Shown piece by piece: positions 21,925-32,176 of a stretch of DNA of 32,176 bases. The DNA is from Lingula anatina (lineage: Eukaryota > Brachiopoda > Lingulata > Lingulida > Lingulidae), in assembly GCF_001039355.2 (NCBI RefSeq), contig NW_019775982.1, positions 115,795-147,970 on the forward strand, read 5' to 3'. The notes below the pieces were generated by a model. It had not been told where the DNA came from. It saw nothing but the letters and a program-made list of their open reading frames with translations, and ran no database searches. A program made the position numbers and the translations under genes. Position 1 is the first letter of the stretch; every line of letters begins with the position of its first letter.

Positions 21925-24900
21925 CTGTTTTGGAATAGAATAAGACTTTTAGAATACAGAGCGGAAAATGTCAGAAAAACAGTGATAGCACTGATAGAAG
22001 TAAAATAATGAAAACCTAGAACATAGATAATGTGAGACTGGCTTTACTGTGCATTAAAATGTTGCCTAAATTCAAATATAAGAGAGTGACATATAAACAC
22101 TTCTTCTGATTATTACCCATTTGTTCCCTGAGATAAACTAAAGAATCTGGACAAAAGACATGCATAAAACTTAACATGAATCAATACACTTACGGAGCTC
22201 TATGTGGTATTTAGGAGTCTTGGCTTCTTTTCCATCTATTTCCTCAACTAAAATAAAATTAAAAAATATTATATATCTTTTACTATTTACTGAACAGTGT
22301 GATAATGAAAACTGATAGTAAAGGCATAAAAACATATAGTAAAGGGATAAAAAGACAATGAATGTTCCCGTAGCTGAGCATTCTAACATTTGTCATAGTT
22401 TAAAACACAATTTAAACCATGGCAGATGAGTGCTGATAATTATGTTTTAAGAATCTCTTCCAGGACAAGAAAAAACAAAAGAAAAGATCAGCTTCACTTA
22501 CAGTAGGTGCTTGCTTCATAACTAGATTCACTTTCGCCAGGGGTAAACTTGACCGAGGCCTCCAAGTCCTTCTTTCTACTGGGGCTGGAGTCCCGGCTGC
22601 TCTGCCCTTTAGCGCTCCGTAGAAACTTTAAGACACCCCCAGCTGCCTTCCAATGTTGGACTGACAGGAGTGAAAATGTTTAATGAAAACATGATTTACT
22701 AGAGACATGCATTCTTATTAATATAAGGGACTGAAATAGCATGGCTAGGGTAAATTTCATAATATTAAACTATGTCACTATTACATTATATCATAATAAT
22801 AAAAACAACCAATTGTAACAAAAACATGGCATATATGTATAGCAATTCCACTGTCTTTAAAAATATTTACAAAAGAGAATCTGTTAATTTAACAAAATGC
22901 AATATATTAATTTTACAAACCATTCTTCTCCTTACCTGCATCCAGCCTCCCTGTGCTCTCCACTCTGGATAAACCCCCCTTCTTGATCTGGCTACAAAAT
23001 ATGATTACAAAATCTAATTAGCAGGTGACATGTGTAGATCTCATCAAAGATTTAGCCTCATTTACAATAAATTAAATACAACTTATTTATAAATTAAGAG
23101 AGAAAATTAAACACACTTCCATGGATAAATACTGCCAGTTTTTATTCATTGTCATGAGACTTGGGGCTTTCTCAGATGATCCCCATTGTGTTTGTATTCA
23201 CAGAATAATACATTAAGCACCTACTTTATATCATACGCTTCTTTGGAAAGAGCAAGTTGCTTCAGTTCATTCAACTTCACTTTGTACTCAATAGAGCTGA
23301 AATAAGAAAGCAGGGTTTAATGATGGCAAACCATTCTCTTTAAACCAAATATCAAATGAAAGCAACCAAAAAATTCAGTAATTTTCTTTACACCAACAGA
23401 TTCCCTTTTTCTATTCTTTTTTATCTTTTGCTTAAAATGTCATCACCTTTTGACATTATAAGCATTGGATCCTTTTTTCACAACTTTCACAACAGCTGAA
23501 TTTCCCTCACCATGTTCATTTGACCTGTACATTACCTTAATGCATAAGCAATAATAGAGCTGGGTTCCCTATCTAACACAATCACTGGAATGTCATCTGA
23601 CAGAGGCAGGAGGTAGTGCTCATCTGGTGGGCTGGAACAGGGAATTATCATATATAAATAGAGAGATCTGTGATGTGGTGAAAAGACTTAACTGTCTTTG
23701 TACTTTTTTAGGGGGTGAAAAGGTCTACCTTTTTTTTCAGAAAAAGAATCCCCTCTGAAATTGGCGCTTCCTATATATAGATGTAAGCATCATTGTTGAC
23801 CACAGTAAAAAAAATGTTGAAATTTGTCTCAAGAACAGAGCTGATGCCCTTATACTAGTAGTAGTTAATGAAGACCCTGTAGTGTTAGTTTTATTCTTAT
23901 ATTTGCTTGTTACAAATTTAAGTTTCCATTTATATTGTACATTATCACCATTTTTGTGGTACATTTGCCTATAATGAAATCCTGTCAATATATAGTGTAT
24001 ATGTACATATAGTGATGCTTAGGCCACACTTTTTTATTTTTATGGATGACATCCTCTGGGGACCCCAAAATCGGTGCGAGCGGGCGAAAAAAAAAAAAAA
24101 AACAGTCCAAAAAAAAAAAACCTGCTTAAGAAAACTTATGTTTTCAGTACACAGCTGGAAACACTAATTTACCACAGAAACACGTACGTATCAAACTAAC
24201 AACATGTCTATATCCATGTTCTCAAAATATTAAAGCATTGTGAATAGGGCCTACTTTGTAGAAAGGTAAAAAGTCATGAATATATATGCTGAATATTACC
24301 AAATCTATTTAAGGTTATTTCATGCATTCTATTGGTACAGCAATCAATAAAACAAATATAATAGCGTGTCTTTATTTGTACTGTCAGAAAATTAAAGCAT
24401 TAAAAACACTTCACAGAATTGTTTAAAAAAATGAAGCAAAGATAGGCCTATGCTTCCTACTACCAAATCTAAAAAAGGTAATTTCGGTCGATGCCATTTT
24501 GTTTACTTCGACTCACACGTAGCAGCCAACTATCGGGTGGCCTGTCCGACCTTCAGTCCACCAAATACCACGACGCTCTTGTCGACCCTTTTTTCGCTAC
24601 AAAAAAACCTGGTATGTGCTGCTTTGGACAGAATGTCACTGAAATTTTCCGGGCGATGATCGCTGGCCGCGGCCAGCCTTTCGTATAATTGTAAAAGGGT
24701 GATATCTCCATGACAATATCAATGGCAAACCAATCCAAAACGACGGCCCCGTTCTCTTTATGACTTTAATTGTCGTGCATTTTGAAATTAATGCTAGAGA
24801 TGAATTTGACGGCAAAGCTGCCATATTTCCACGTGGTGATAATACGCATGCGCAGAAAGCTCATTTTCCGCACTCGGAACTACTCGGATGTCTCCGCAGT

Positions 24901-27900
24901 TGACAATGACAGTATGGATCTTGCGGAATAAGCCGAGGATTGCCGATTGCATTTTCCGGCAAATTCAATAAAGACGTTTGCGACAACCGACTTCCTTGGG
25001 GGGAGGGGGGGGGGATTTTTTTTTTTTTTTTTGGGAGAACGGACGAAAATCGGTGCGCGCGCAGGATGTCATCCATAAAATTAAAAAAGTGTGGCCTTAT
25101 TTATAAATCATTTTTTTAAAGTATATTTTGAAATTAACTTCCTAAAAGATGTGATCCTGAAAGAAAAACCATGTCAAGGGCATAAACAATATGACTTCAA
25201 AATAAAAAGAAAGAGTACATAATAGACCAGGGTGTAAAGTCTCCTAACTTTAAGACAATGTAACTCTTTTGTAGCCCTGTTATCTTACAAATTTTACAGT
25301 AGTCACAAAATGCACCGATCTCTTTTCCTTGAAAAAAAATGTAACAAACTTAGTGTTCTGAAATTCCTCACAAGGTTTACTTACAATGGATTGTGTATGG
25401 GAACTGGACCAATACTAGACAGAAAACTGGTGATAATGTTCTTCATGGCTCCTCCCTGTTTGCTGCCTCTCTCTGCGCCCTCTGCTGGAAGACAAGAGAA
25501 AAATTGCTTCCATATGTGATGTACCGATAATATTAAATGACAATTATAAATCCGAACCAAAAAAAAAATGCAAGCATGCATATACATCCACACAAACACA
25601 CACGCACCCACACTGTCACTATGAAAATTCAAGTGATGGCAGTATGGCAATACTTTAGATAAGATCTGTTATCAACCATAGCAGAACAGACATAAAGATC
25701 CACAGCAAACAAATATTAACAAATTTCACAAAGTTACGTATAAATGGAAAATAACATAAACAACAATAGTCCATTTCAAAGACCAACAAAGCTAGTTCAA
25801 TCCACGTACGCTGTACAAGAACCTTACATTTGAGTATGCAAATAAACAACATAAAAGATGACAGCATACTAAGGAAATAAATTTACTACAGACATAAACA
25901 ACATTCGCTCAGAGTTGCCTTAAATAACTCTATTCAAAGAAGGTACCTCCTTCGTCAAGTTATTAAAAATAAAAAATACAAATGAAAAGAAAGGGGACTG
26001 CAATAAAAAAGAGATTATTCAAATCATAAATGAGGATCTGGTTATCATTATTTCTGACCTCTCGTATTCTTGCTCTCATCAGCAGACTTTGTCTTTCTGT
26101 GTCCCTTGTGTTCAGAGACGGCGGAGATGGTGGCTTCAGGGGCACGCTCCTCACCATATGGTTTGCCGACTATTACTTCTCGAGGAGCTGAAAGAAATAA
26201 GAAAGAAGAAATGCCAAAAATTTGCTTTAAAAATGTCTACCTATCTAAATTCTTGTATGATATATTAAGGACACTTTTACTGCAAAGTATATAAAATATC
26301 TAGAAATGAATTTACAGGCATCAGTTACATTAGTGCATTACATTTGCATACAAAATATCAATAGGACAGATACATCTTCTCAACTAATTTAAAACAAATG
26401 GCAAAGACAAAATTGCTTTTTATAATACACTATTCTATGGGGTTTTTTCCTGCAAAAAGTAATATTTCCAATCTCAAAAGAAAAATTTAAGACAAAGACA
26501 AATTCAACTCTAGTTATGGTTAGTGTTAAAATAAATGTGCGTAAATACATTTAAGTTGAGATACAAGTATACTGTTAAGATGAGTATACTGTTAAGATAT
26601 TATGAAATATTCAAACAGGCCTACTGCATCAACGTGATGCTTCTGTTTTTTTTTAAATAAATTACAAAATATACAAGACTATTCATTTGCCCATAGATCT
26701 CAGCAAAATTTAACATCCAAATAACAGTTTCCAGTGAAGGAATTCATTGTTAGGGGTAAAAGATGTCACCTTTAAAATGTTACAACATCTAAAAACTGTT
26801 TTCAGATTTCAGTATGCAAAATATCATATATAATACAATAAATATATTTTACTATTCACATAACATTGGAAAATAAAAGCAATATTGGATCAAACATCAT
26901 ATGCACCAAATGACAAGATATCCATGCAAAAAGAGTAAAATTCCTAACACAATGTAGAATATGAGGATTTTAAATTTTTTAATTTTAATTTTTAAATATA
27001 ATGCAATTGCCAAATACCCTAAGACAGTGGGGGCAGTGGGTGTACCTGTGTCTGCAAGCTAAACTTCAAACAATTTGCAAATAATCATTTTTATATACAG
27101 ATACTTTAAGTGTCTGCATATATTTTGATTGGTCTGTCTTTCTATGTTGTCGCTGTCACCGTTGCTGTCACCATTGCTGTCTGACACATGACTTTTGCCC
27201 CATAACTGTCAAACCATAGTTTTGCTTTACTTTAAATCTACTGAGTGAATTTGTTTAGTAAAGAAGCAGGTTGCTTTTGAAAATAATGTCCAAACATTTG
27301 TGAGCTTTGCTGCCTTGTTTTTTTTTCTGATTCACAACAGTTGTACATTGATCTATGAAAATATTTTGAAGATCAAATTATATCAGAATTTATACAGAAT
27401 AAATGGTCATGGAAAGTGAATTATATATGTGACTTACACAATGCAAGCATTTAACAGACTCTTTATCTGCTCACCACCCATCAAAACCGTCTACTCCACA
27501 CAGCACCTACCATTAATACTACTAAAGTGACAGACGACAAACCCACTGTCTATGGGGTTCACAGGTGGCTGAGCAGGGGCACTGCCCCCATCCAGAGCCT
27601 GGCTAAGGAGCACAGCATTTATCCCAGGGCTGTCACTAAAGACATAACTATCTGCAGAGGTGGTTAGTTCCAAACCTGAAGTTACTGAAAGTTACAGGTG
27701 ATTTATGTGAGCTTAATATAATATGATACCAAGGCCCATGTCACAAAAGAATGATCTGAAGTTGAAAGTTGAGGCCAAAAAAGTTTAGTTTACTTCAATC
27801 CAGGATTATATGTTGCAGTCCAATCTTACTATCAGTCTGAAATTTCAGTCAATTACCACTTCTTATAAAAATTAATTAATTAATTAATTAATTAATTAAT

Positions 27901-30900
27901 TAATTAATAAAACATTCCTAATTTTCTCATTGAAGGGGATCTCTTCTGATTTATCCTGGACCAAAGTAAACTAAAATATTGAGTTGGAGTTAAGTTGCAT
28001 GGAAAACAGTGTAAATAAATGTTAAATGAATTCATAAAATCATGCAATAAAAGTTCATATAAGTAATACAATGCAGTTATCCACAGAAGTTTAGTATTTC
28101 AAGTAAAAAGATGATAGAAACAAGTGCAAAAACAGAGATTAGGTAATCAAAAATAAAATTGGCAAAATAACTATAAGCTTAGAGTGACAGTGTCAAGCAG
28201 GTGACCTGCTCAGTAAAAAAAAGGGGGAAAGCCATTCGTGTGGCTGTTAGTAAATATGATGTTATAGCAATCCTATCTTTACACTATATTATAAAGTGTA
28301 CCCTTCCATACTCAATATAAAGAATATAATGCAGACAACTCATCTTCAGTTTACAATTTTTTTTCAATACCCAGATTGCCAATAATTGAAAATATATCCC
28401 AATATGACAAAGAATAAAATATGGTAAATAGAAGAGTACAGTTTACATGTTCCTGTAATGGAGTCATAGCTAAGATTTAGTTTGTCAGTGACGGGATAAA
28501 TTATTACAAATAATTAAAATCAGGTTAGATTTAAGGGTTGCTTTTGGAGGACTCTGGTTAAGCAGTGACAAAATACTCACCAATAACAACTATACCTTCA
28601 TGAGACACATCATCATGGGTTTCAAAAACATATACAAAAACAAACAAATACCAAAACAAACAAGCAAACAAATGAATTACAAAAACTGCCCTTCACAAGA
28701 AAGCACACACTTACTCTCAGGAGTCTTACTGATATCTTTCATAGCTTCTTCCATCTCTTTGGACACATTATTACAGCACCATGCAGCCAAGGGATCATAA
28801 GAGCCTGGTGAAGTGGAAGATATCATTCTGCTTTAAGCACATACAAAAATCACTGGCTTTAAACATGGGAGAACAAACAAACATATACTCCATCCCACCG
28901 CATTTGAAAACAAGACACTAGGAATTCCCTCATCAGCAGGATACATATACATTATAACATGCAAGAGATATACTTCAGTGGTGAGAGAGAAAAGCTACTG
29001 TTTTTGGTATAAAATAAGAAATAAGCATGCTAGGGAAGTAGAAAGAGTTTAGGTATGGATGAGGTGATACACATGTTTATGTTCACAAATAGTATATTAT
29101 CAATATATAAAAATGGGTTATTGTTTATCTTAAATAAGTCATGCCAAGTGTTAAAGTATTCATTAAATGATGAAAAATTTGTAGCTAATAAAAAGCTAAG
29201 AGGTACACTTTCAGTTCCTTAGTAAATCTCAAACTCTTAATATAAGATGACATCAATTAAATCACGAGCTAAAAGTTTCATTTGGAAATGATTATGTAAT
29301 TTAAGTAAATTTTTTTTTCTTTTTCTTTTACCTTCCTCTACTGTAGTTTTTTCAGCAGTAGGCAAAGATACCTTTTCAACCCCTGATGCCTGAATAATAT
29401 ATATATATTACACACATTTAATCATTATTTAACAATTTAAAAAAAAAAGTAAAAACTTTATACATCGGACAAGAATCAAAAATATTTTAAATTTTGTCAC
29501 ATGAAAAAATGAAATCAGTTTGACTCAAAATCCAATTTAAGGGTCGATTAGCCTTACTTAAATCAATTTTAAAACATCATCCCAAACAAATAAACAAACA
29601 AAATTTTAATATTAGTCTTCAAAAGCACTCACATTACTGGGGGAGCTGTTCCCAGTCTTGGGGGTGCCAGAGTTGGACTCTTTCCCACTTTTCTGCATCG
29701 AATCCTTTTTGTTCTTCTCTTTTTCCATTTTCTTTTGTTGATGTTGAAATTCTAAGATCCTGCAAAAAAAATAAAAATACAAATTATCATGTACATCTAC
29801 CACAGTGGGGCGTCTAATTATAAAATTTACAACTTGGAGGAAAGCACAAAAAATCAAGAGAGAAATAAGAGATACCATGAAAATGCATTAAAAATTATTT
29901 TAAAAAAATTTTTAAATAAAAAAATTGAAAACACAACAATGTCAAATAATAAAAGGCCATTACTTTGTATTCCAATCTGAAACATTCTCTGCCACCAGTT
30001 GCTTCATCCTGACCATACCATCCGTCACTTCCAAGATGGCGGCATCAGATATCACGCTGTCTGCTGAAACCATATCTTGGTTCACGGGAAAATGCTTGAA
30101 GAGCTTTTCCATTTTCTCTCGAAAGTCAGCTTTGTCTTTCTGAAAGAATTATGTAAAGTGAAGTAATGCTATAAATCTGCAGGTTATAAAAAGATTAATA
30201 TTATATTAATTTTCACCTCTTAAAAAATAATAAAACAAAATAATCAAAATTCTTATTTCAACATCAACTTTACATGGTACAGAGTGTTTGAATGAGAATA
30301 TATTTTTGATATTTAGGTGCATGATGGTATTGTTATCCTTTTACTTAATGAAAATAGTTTTATAATGTACACTACCTGTTGTTGTCCCAGATGCTTTTCA
30401 ACAACCTCTGCTTGCTTATCTGACTGAGTTTCCAAGCGGAGTTTATGCAGTAATTGCACTATAGAATCAAACACCTGAAGACCACTGAAACATATTTGAA
30501 TTCAAAAATACAAAATCTTTTTTTCCTTCTTGATAACAAGACACTAATCCTGTATACTTGTAATCCACTTACATCAATGGAAAAATTTATTACATCTTAG
30601 TTCATTCTACAAATTTGTTTATAAACAGGTTATTTTCTCTTTCTAATGAAAAATGTCAATTGTACCCAGTTGAACCTTACCACAAAAGAAGCAATACTTA
30701 TGAATAAACTTAAAATTTCAACAAAGTTTGAGTACAACAACCACTAAATTTCCTTACTCTTGATAAAGTTTCTTGAGTCCCTCCTTTGTCTTGTAGTGCC
30801 AGTTGACTGCAGGCATCCATTTTAATGTTTGTTCTTCCCAAAACCCACAGTCCTTCACGTAGCAGATCCTCAGAGGTGGCAGCGCAATGTCTTTGTTCTT

Positions 30901-32076
30901 GACAGTGCTGTATCTGAGAATTTCCAGAAAAAAATAAAGACATAAATATATCAAAGAATTCTCAACTCTGAGGAACATATTCAATGACATTAAAGAAGAC
31001 AGAAACATATCTATACAGGCATCAAAACAGTATACAGACCCCCAATCCGAAAAAATAATAATAAAATAAATAAATTCTTATAGCCTCTTCCAATGTATTA
31101 CAAAGCCATGTTGCACAAAATTATCAAAAAAAATTCATACCACCATAAGGTATAATTCTGAACTTAAATCAACATACAAAAAATAAAACTGGCAAGAGAA
31201 AAAGTTGTTTGAAGTAGCAAATGGGAAATAAAAAGTATTGCTTATAAGGCTCCTTTACAAAGATAAAAGCAAAATAACAATGAAAAGTGTGCAACAATTG
31301 TAGACTAATTATCCACTTTCAAACCAAATCATATGAGAAAAATGCAACAAAAATGTTGAATGTCAAACTCAATCTGACAGTCTTTCATAAAAGTATTAGT
31401 TAAGTTCAATTCAACTGTGAACTGTACATCAAAGAAAACATTTTCCTATGACGTAAAGCTATCTTACTTGAAAGATGCCACGGTCTGTTTGAAACCAAAG
31501 TACTGATAGTGATCACTGTGGAGAGAGTGTGTACATGACTTCTGGGCATCACGTCGAGTGTACACGTTGCCATGGAAACGCAGCTCTAGGTATTTAGCAA
31601 ACGACAATGACCAAGTCTCTAAAGCTATAGGAACCACTGCACTGGCCTGAAATCACATTGATAAAATTCATATCAATTTAAATTTCATTTCATCAGATTT
31701 TGAGTCCAATGGACAAAACAATATTTCACTTCCATGACACTGCGTAAGGTAAAATATGACTGATCATTTCAAACTGATACAAATTTGAAAATACAAATTC
31801 CTTTAGTAACCAGCTTCACTTCAGTCTATACATCTTATCCACAGTGCAAAAAAAAAAAAGAATCAAAATATTAAAAATCTACGAGTAGCCACTGTGCCAC
31901 CTACCTGCTTGCACTTATTACAATAGCTCCATGTGAGAATGGTGTCAGTGAACCCTGGCAGTTTGTGTTCCAGCTTCCTCATGGTGATCTGGATACAGCC
32001 CTGGCCGTGGACAAAACGCCTGATGTGGTCCACCATTGGTGTGCCGCAATTCTCATGGGGGCACTTGTACGCCTCT
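18210..32076 (-). CDS. PIKFYVE: PIKfyve (phosphatidylinositol 3-phosphate 5-kinase), C-terminal 922 residues, 24 exons, 5' end beyond the window
   Basis: Makes PI(3,5)P2 from PI3P on endosome/lysosome membranes (family knowledge). Exons in transcript order: 31905-32076, 31468-31646, 30758-30913, 30376-30484, 29964-30139, 29633-29759, 29332-29389, 28715-28804, 27511-27675, 26059-26187, 25385-25484, 23536-23631, 23225-23296, 22936-22991, 22502-22660, 22194-22247, 21828-21924, 21340-21419, 20777-20880, 20080-20214, 19771-19867, 19347-19508, 18977-19051, 18210-18331. Every junction is GT-AG and the exon lengths keep one frame (1 + 2769 nt) to a TAA at 18210-18212. Recognition rests on VHGQGCIQI and SFAKYLELRF in the Cys-rich region, and on GGKSGSAF, DLLVMENLFY, YDLKGS, MDYSLL and YIRTFTWDKKLE in the kinase. 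The FYVE, DEP and chaperonin-like parts are off the right edge. All kinase motifs are intact, so this looks like a working gene. Confidence is high for identity and good for each boundary; linker exons rest on splice sites and frame only. Confidence 0.96.
18781..18940 (-). mobile_element. Palindromic miniature element, copy 2, in a PIKFYVE intron
   Basis: Begins CAGAACAGCGGTCTAACAGA and ends AGTCCACTGTTCTGAA. Its reverse complement aligns with 5838-6000 along the whole length, including AAAGCTTG, GAATAGATT and CAACAAGCATTCAAGTG. It ends only 36 bp from the donor of exon 18977-19051. The rest of this intron (18332-18976) is unremarkable. Confidence 0.7.
20269..20358 (+). repeat. 45-bp tandem duplication in a PIKFYVE intron
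   Basis: TTTTGTTTTTAAATGTTGAA and the next bases occur at 20269 and again 45 bp later at 20314. The rest of the intron (20215-20776) shows no further feature. Confidence 0.8.
20871..21038 (-). repeat. Minisatellite of ~23-26 bp that includes a PIKFYVE splice acceptor
   Basis: About seven diverged copies of TAGCRGTCATCTGAATAAAA (plus strand). The first copy (20871-20891) is the acceptor plus the first ten bases of exon 20777-20880; the others continue into the intron, so the acceptor sequence TTATTCAG|ATGAC recurs several times upstream of the real one. The rest of this intron, to 21339, is unremarkable. Confidence 0.8.
21585..21606. repeat. Poly-A run in a PIKFYVE intron
   Basis: An uninterrupted A run of about 22 in the intron 21420-21827. 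No transposon ends are seen around it. Confidence 0.8.
22194..23631 (-). CDS. PIKFYVE: PIKFYVE exons leading into the kinase domain (five exons)
   Basis: Exons 23536-23631, 23225-23296, 22936-22991, 22502-22660 and 22194-22247. The first reads PPDEHYLLPLSDDIPVIV then REPSSIIAYAL, the conserved run before the PIKfyve kinase domain in which the protein announces ordinary 'REPSSIIAFAL'-type sequence. Exon 23225-23296 continues SSIEYKVKLNELKQLALSKE. Exon 22936-22991 gives KKGGLSRVESTGRLDA, and 22502-22660 gives a Ser-rich stretch (GQSSRDSSPSRKKD). Exon 22194-22247 gives EEIDGKEAKTPKYHIEL, which leads directly into the kinase fold. Phases agree at every join. Confidence 0.9.
24019..25098. mobile_element. 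1.07 kb Harbinger-like inverted-repeat element in a PIKFYVE intron
   Basis: Terminal inverted repeats of about 34 bp with two mismatches: GGCCACACTTTTTTATTTTT at the left (from 24022), its reverse complement at the right (to 25096), both followed inward by ATGGATGACATCC. TTA flanks both ends, the 3-bp target duplication usual for PIF/Harbinger. AAAATCGGTGCG occurs near each end in direct orientation beside A or T runs. The interior is GC-richer than the intron. Short frames at 24450-24824 look random and none is a transposase, so the element is non-autonomous. The rest of the intron (23632-25384) is plain. Confidence 0.75.
25385..30913 (-). CDS. PIKFYVE: PIKFYVE linker exons between the Cys-rich region and the kinase domain
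   Basis: Nine exons: 30758-30913, 30376-30484, 29964-30139, 29633-29759, 29332-29389, 28715-28804, 27511-27675, 26059-26187, 25385-25484. They encode a mostly disordered linker. Exon 30758-30913 carries ALPPLRICYV, still similar to the family. Exons 30376-30139 look helical (VFDSIVQLLHKLRLETQ; REKMEKLFKHF). Exon 29633-29759 is Lys/Gln/Ser rich (QQKKMEKEKNKKD, then NSGTPKTGNSSPSN). Exons 28715-27511 carry YDPLAAWCCNN, MEEAMKDISKTPE and TTSADSYVFSDSPG. Exon 26059-26187 has a basic stretch, GHRKTKS. The assignment rests on consistent GT-AG sites and phases more than on sequence similarity, as expected for this fast-evolving part. An extra or skipped small exon cannot be excluded. Confidence 0.82.
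25485..27510. other. PIKFYVE introns either side of exon 26059-26187, little of note
   Basis: AT-rich intron sequence. An 18-bp tandem duplication (AGTATACTGTTAAGATG) lies near 26566-26601 and a short CACCGTTGCTG-type repeat near 27147-27181. Nothing else seen. Confidence 0.6.
27757..28003. mobile_element. ~250 bp inverted-repeat element in a PIKFYVE intron with an (AATT)n core
   Basis: Left arm AGTTTAGTTTACTTCAATCC then AGGATTATA pairs with the right arm, which in reverse complement reads TTTTAGTTTACTTTGGTCC then AGGATAAAT. Pairing extends outward through GAAGTTGAAAGTTGAGG versus AACTTAACTCCAACTC, more weakly. A perfect TTAA microsatellite (27870-27906) sits in the middle. Typical of a MITE; target duplication not resolved. 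The rest of the intron 27676-28714 shows nothing. Confidence 0.6.
28805..29331. other. PIKFYVE intron, nothing recognised
   Basis: AT-rich; a pyrimidine-rich tract precedes nothing unusual. The same holds for the intron 30914-31467. Confidence 0.6.
31468..32076 (-). CDS. PIKFYVE: PIKFYVE exons for the conserved Cys-rich region (31905-32076 and 31468-31646)
   Basis: The first visible exon starts mid-codon after TCTCTGCAG and encodes residues 1-57 of the visible part: a CPHENCGTPM zinc-like Cys cluster, then HIRRFVHGQGC and WSYCNKCKQ. The second exon gives VVPIALETWSLSFAKYLELR, a YTRRDA segment and HSLHSDHYQYFGF. These are the hallmarks of the Fab1/PIKfyve Cys/His-rich middle domain, which follows the chaperonin-like domain in the family. 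Paired CxxxxC and CxxC motifs suggest metal binding. The intron between (31647-31904) shows nothing notable. The match to vertebrate PIKfyve is strong enough to identify the gene without the kinase domain. Confidence 0.95.
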
Positions 32077-32176
32077 CTGCAGAGATAAAATACTACTTTA
32101 TTTAACTATAAAAAAATCCCTGTTTATGTGACTATCATATGTAATAGCCAGGTAATTAAATCGTCAATCTCTCAGA

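Noticed and set aside
24450-24824. Overlapping frames on both strands in the Harbinger-like element
   Set aside because: Short, no transposase or known domain, and shared among several frames.
1-32176. tRNA and other RNA genes
   Set aside because: A look for the GGTTCRANNCC box B motif and cloverleaf arms gave no convincing candidate; a covariance-model search was not possible here.

Overview
This is a stretch of animal nuclear DNA, not bacterial or viral. It is AT-rich and there are no long open reading frames. Two genes become readable only when short GT-AG exons are joined, and both lie on the minus strand. The rest is a mosaic of short inverted-repeat transposons, minisatellites and microsatellites. 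The protein families and the repeat style (palindromic miniature elements, long G/C runs) suggest an invertebrate, perhaps a mollusc or another marine spiralian. I cannot fix the species from sequence alone.

Left end (about 1-4390): the 5' half of a secreted subtilisin/kexin-family (S8) protease, a proprotein-convertase-like enzyme. I read a start codon with a signal peptide, a prodomain, the entry to the catalytic domain, the Asp motif, the His motif and an SNSW motif. The block carrying the oxyanion Asn and the catalytic Ser is not visible and should lie beyond position 1 or in unrecognised exons. One short piece between the Asp and His motifs is also unresolved.

Middle (about 4390-18000): no convincing gene. 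It holds a G/C-run inverted-repeat element (4513-4989), a small palindromic element with a second copy inside PIKFYVE (5838-6000 and 18781-18940), a 2.6 kb giant palindrome whose arms are arrays of a roughly 150-190 bp unit with a YY1-like motif (6796-9442), a 68-bp tandem array joined to a repeat that recurs 1 kb away (9666-10006 and 10971-11630), and a TA-flanked inverted-repeat element whose right terminus is duplicated across a 13-N assembly gap (12018-13445). A 4.5 kb stretch (13446-17990) is almost featureless.

Right end (18210-32076): the C-terminal 922 codons of PIKfyve (the FYVE-type phosphatidylinositol 3-phosphate 5-kinase), in 24 exons that join in one frame to a stop codon. It runs from the Cys-rich middle region through a poorly conserved Ser/Lys-rich linker to the complete lipid kinase domain. 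The start, the FYVE finger and the chaperonin-like domain lie to the right of the window. Its introns carry a 1.07 kb Harbinger-like element, a smaller inverted-repeat element, a copy of the palindromic element, and a minisatellite derived from a splice-acceptor/exon boundary.

The two genes have no evident functional link beyond both acting in the endomembrane system.
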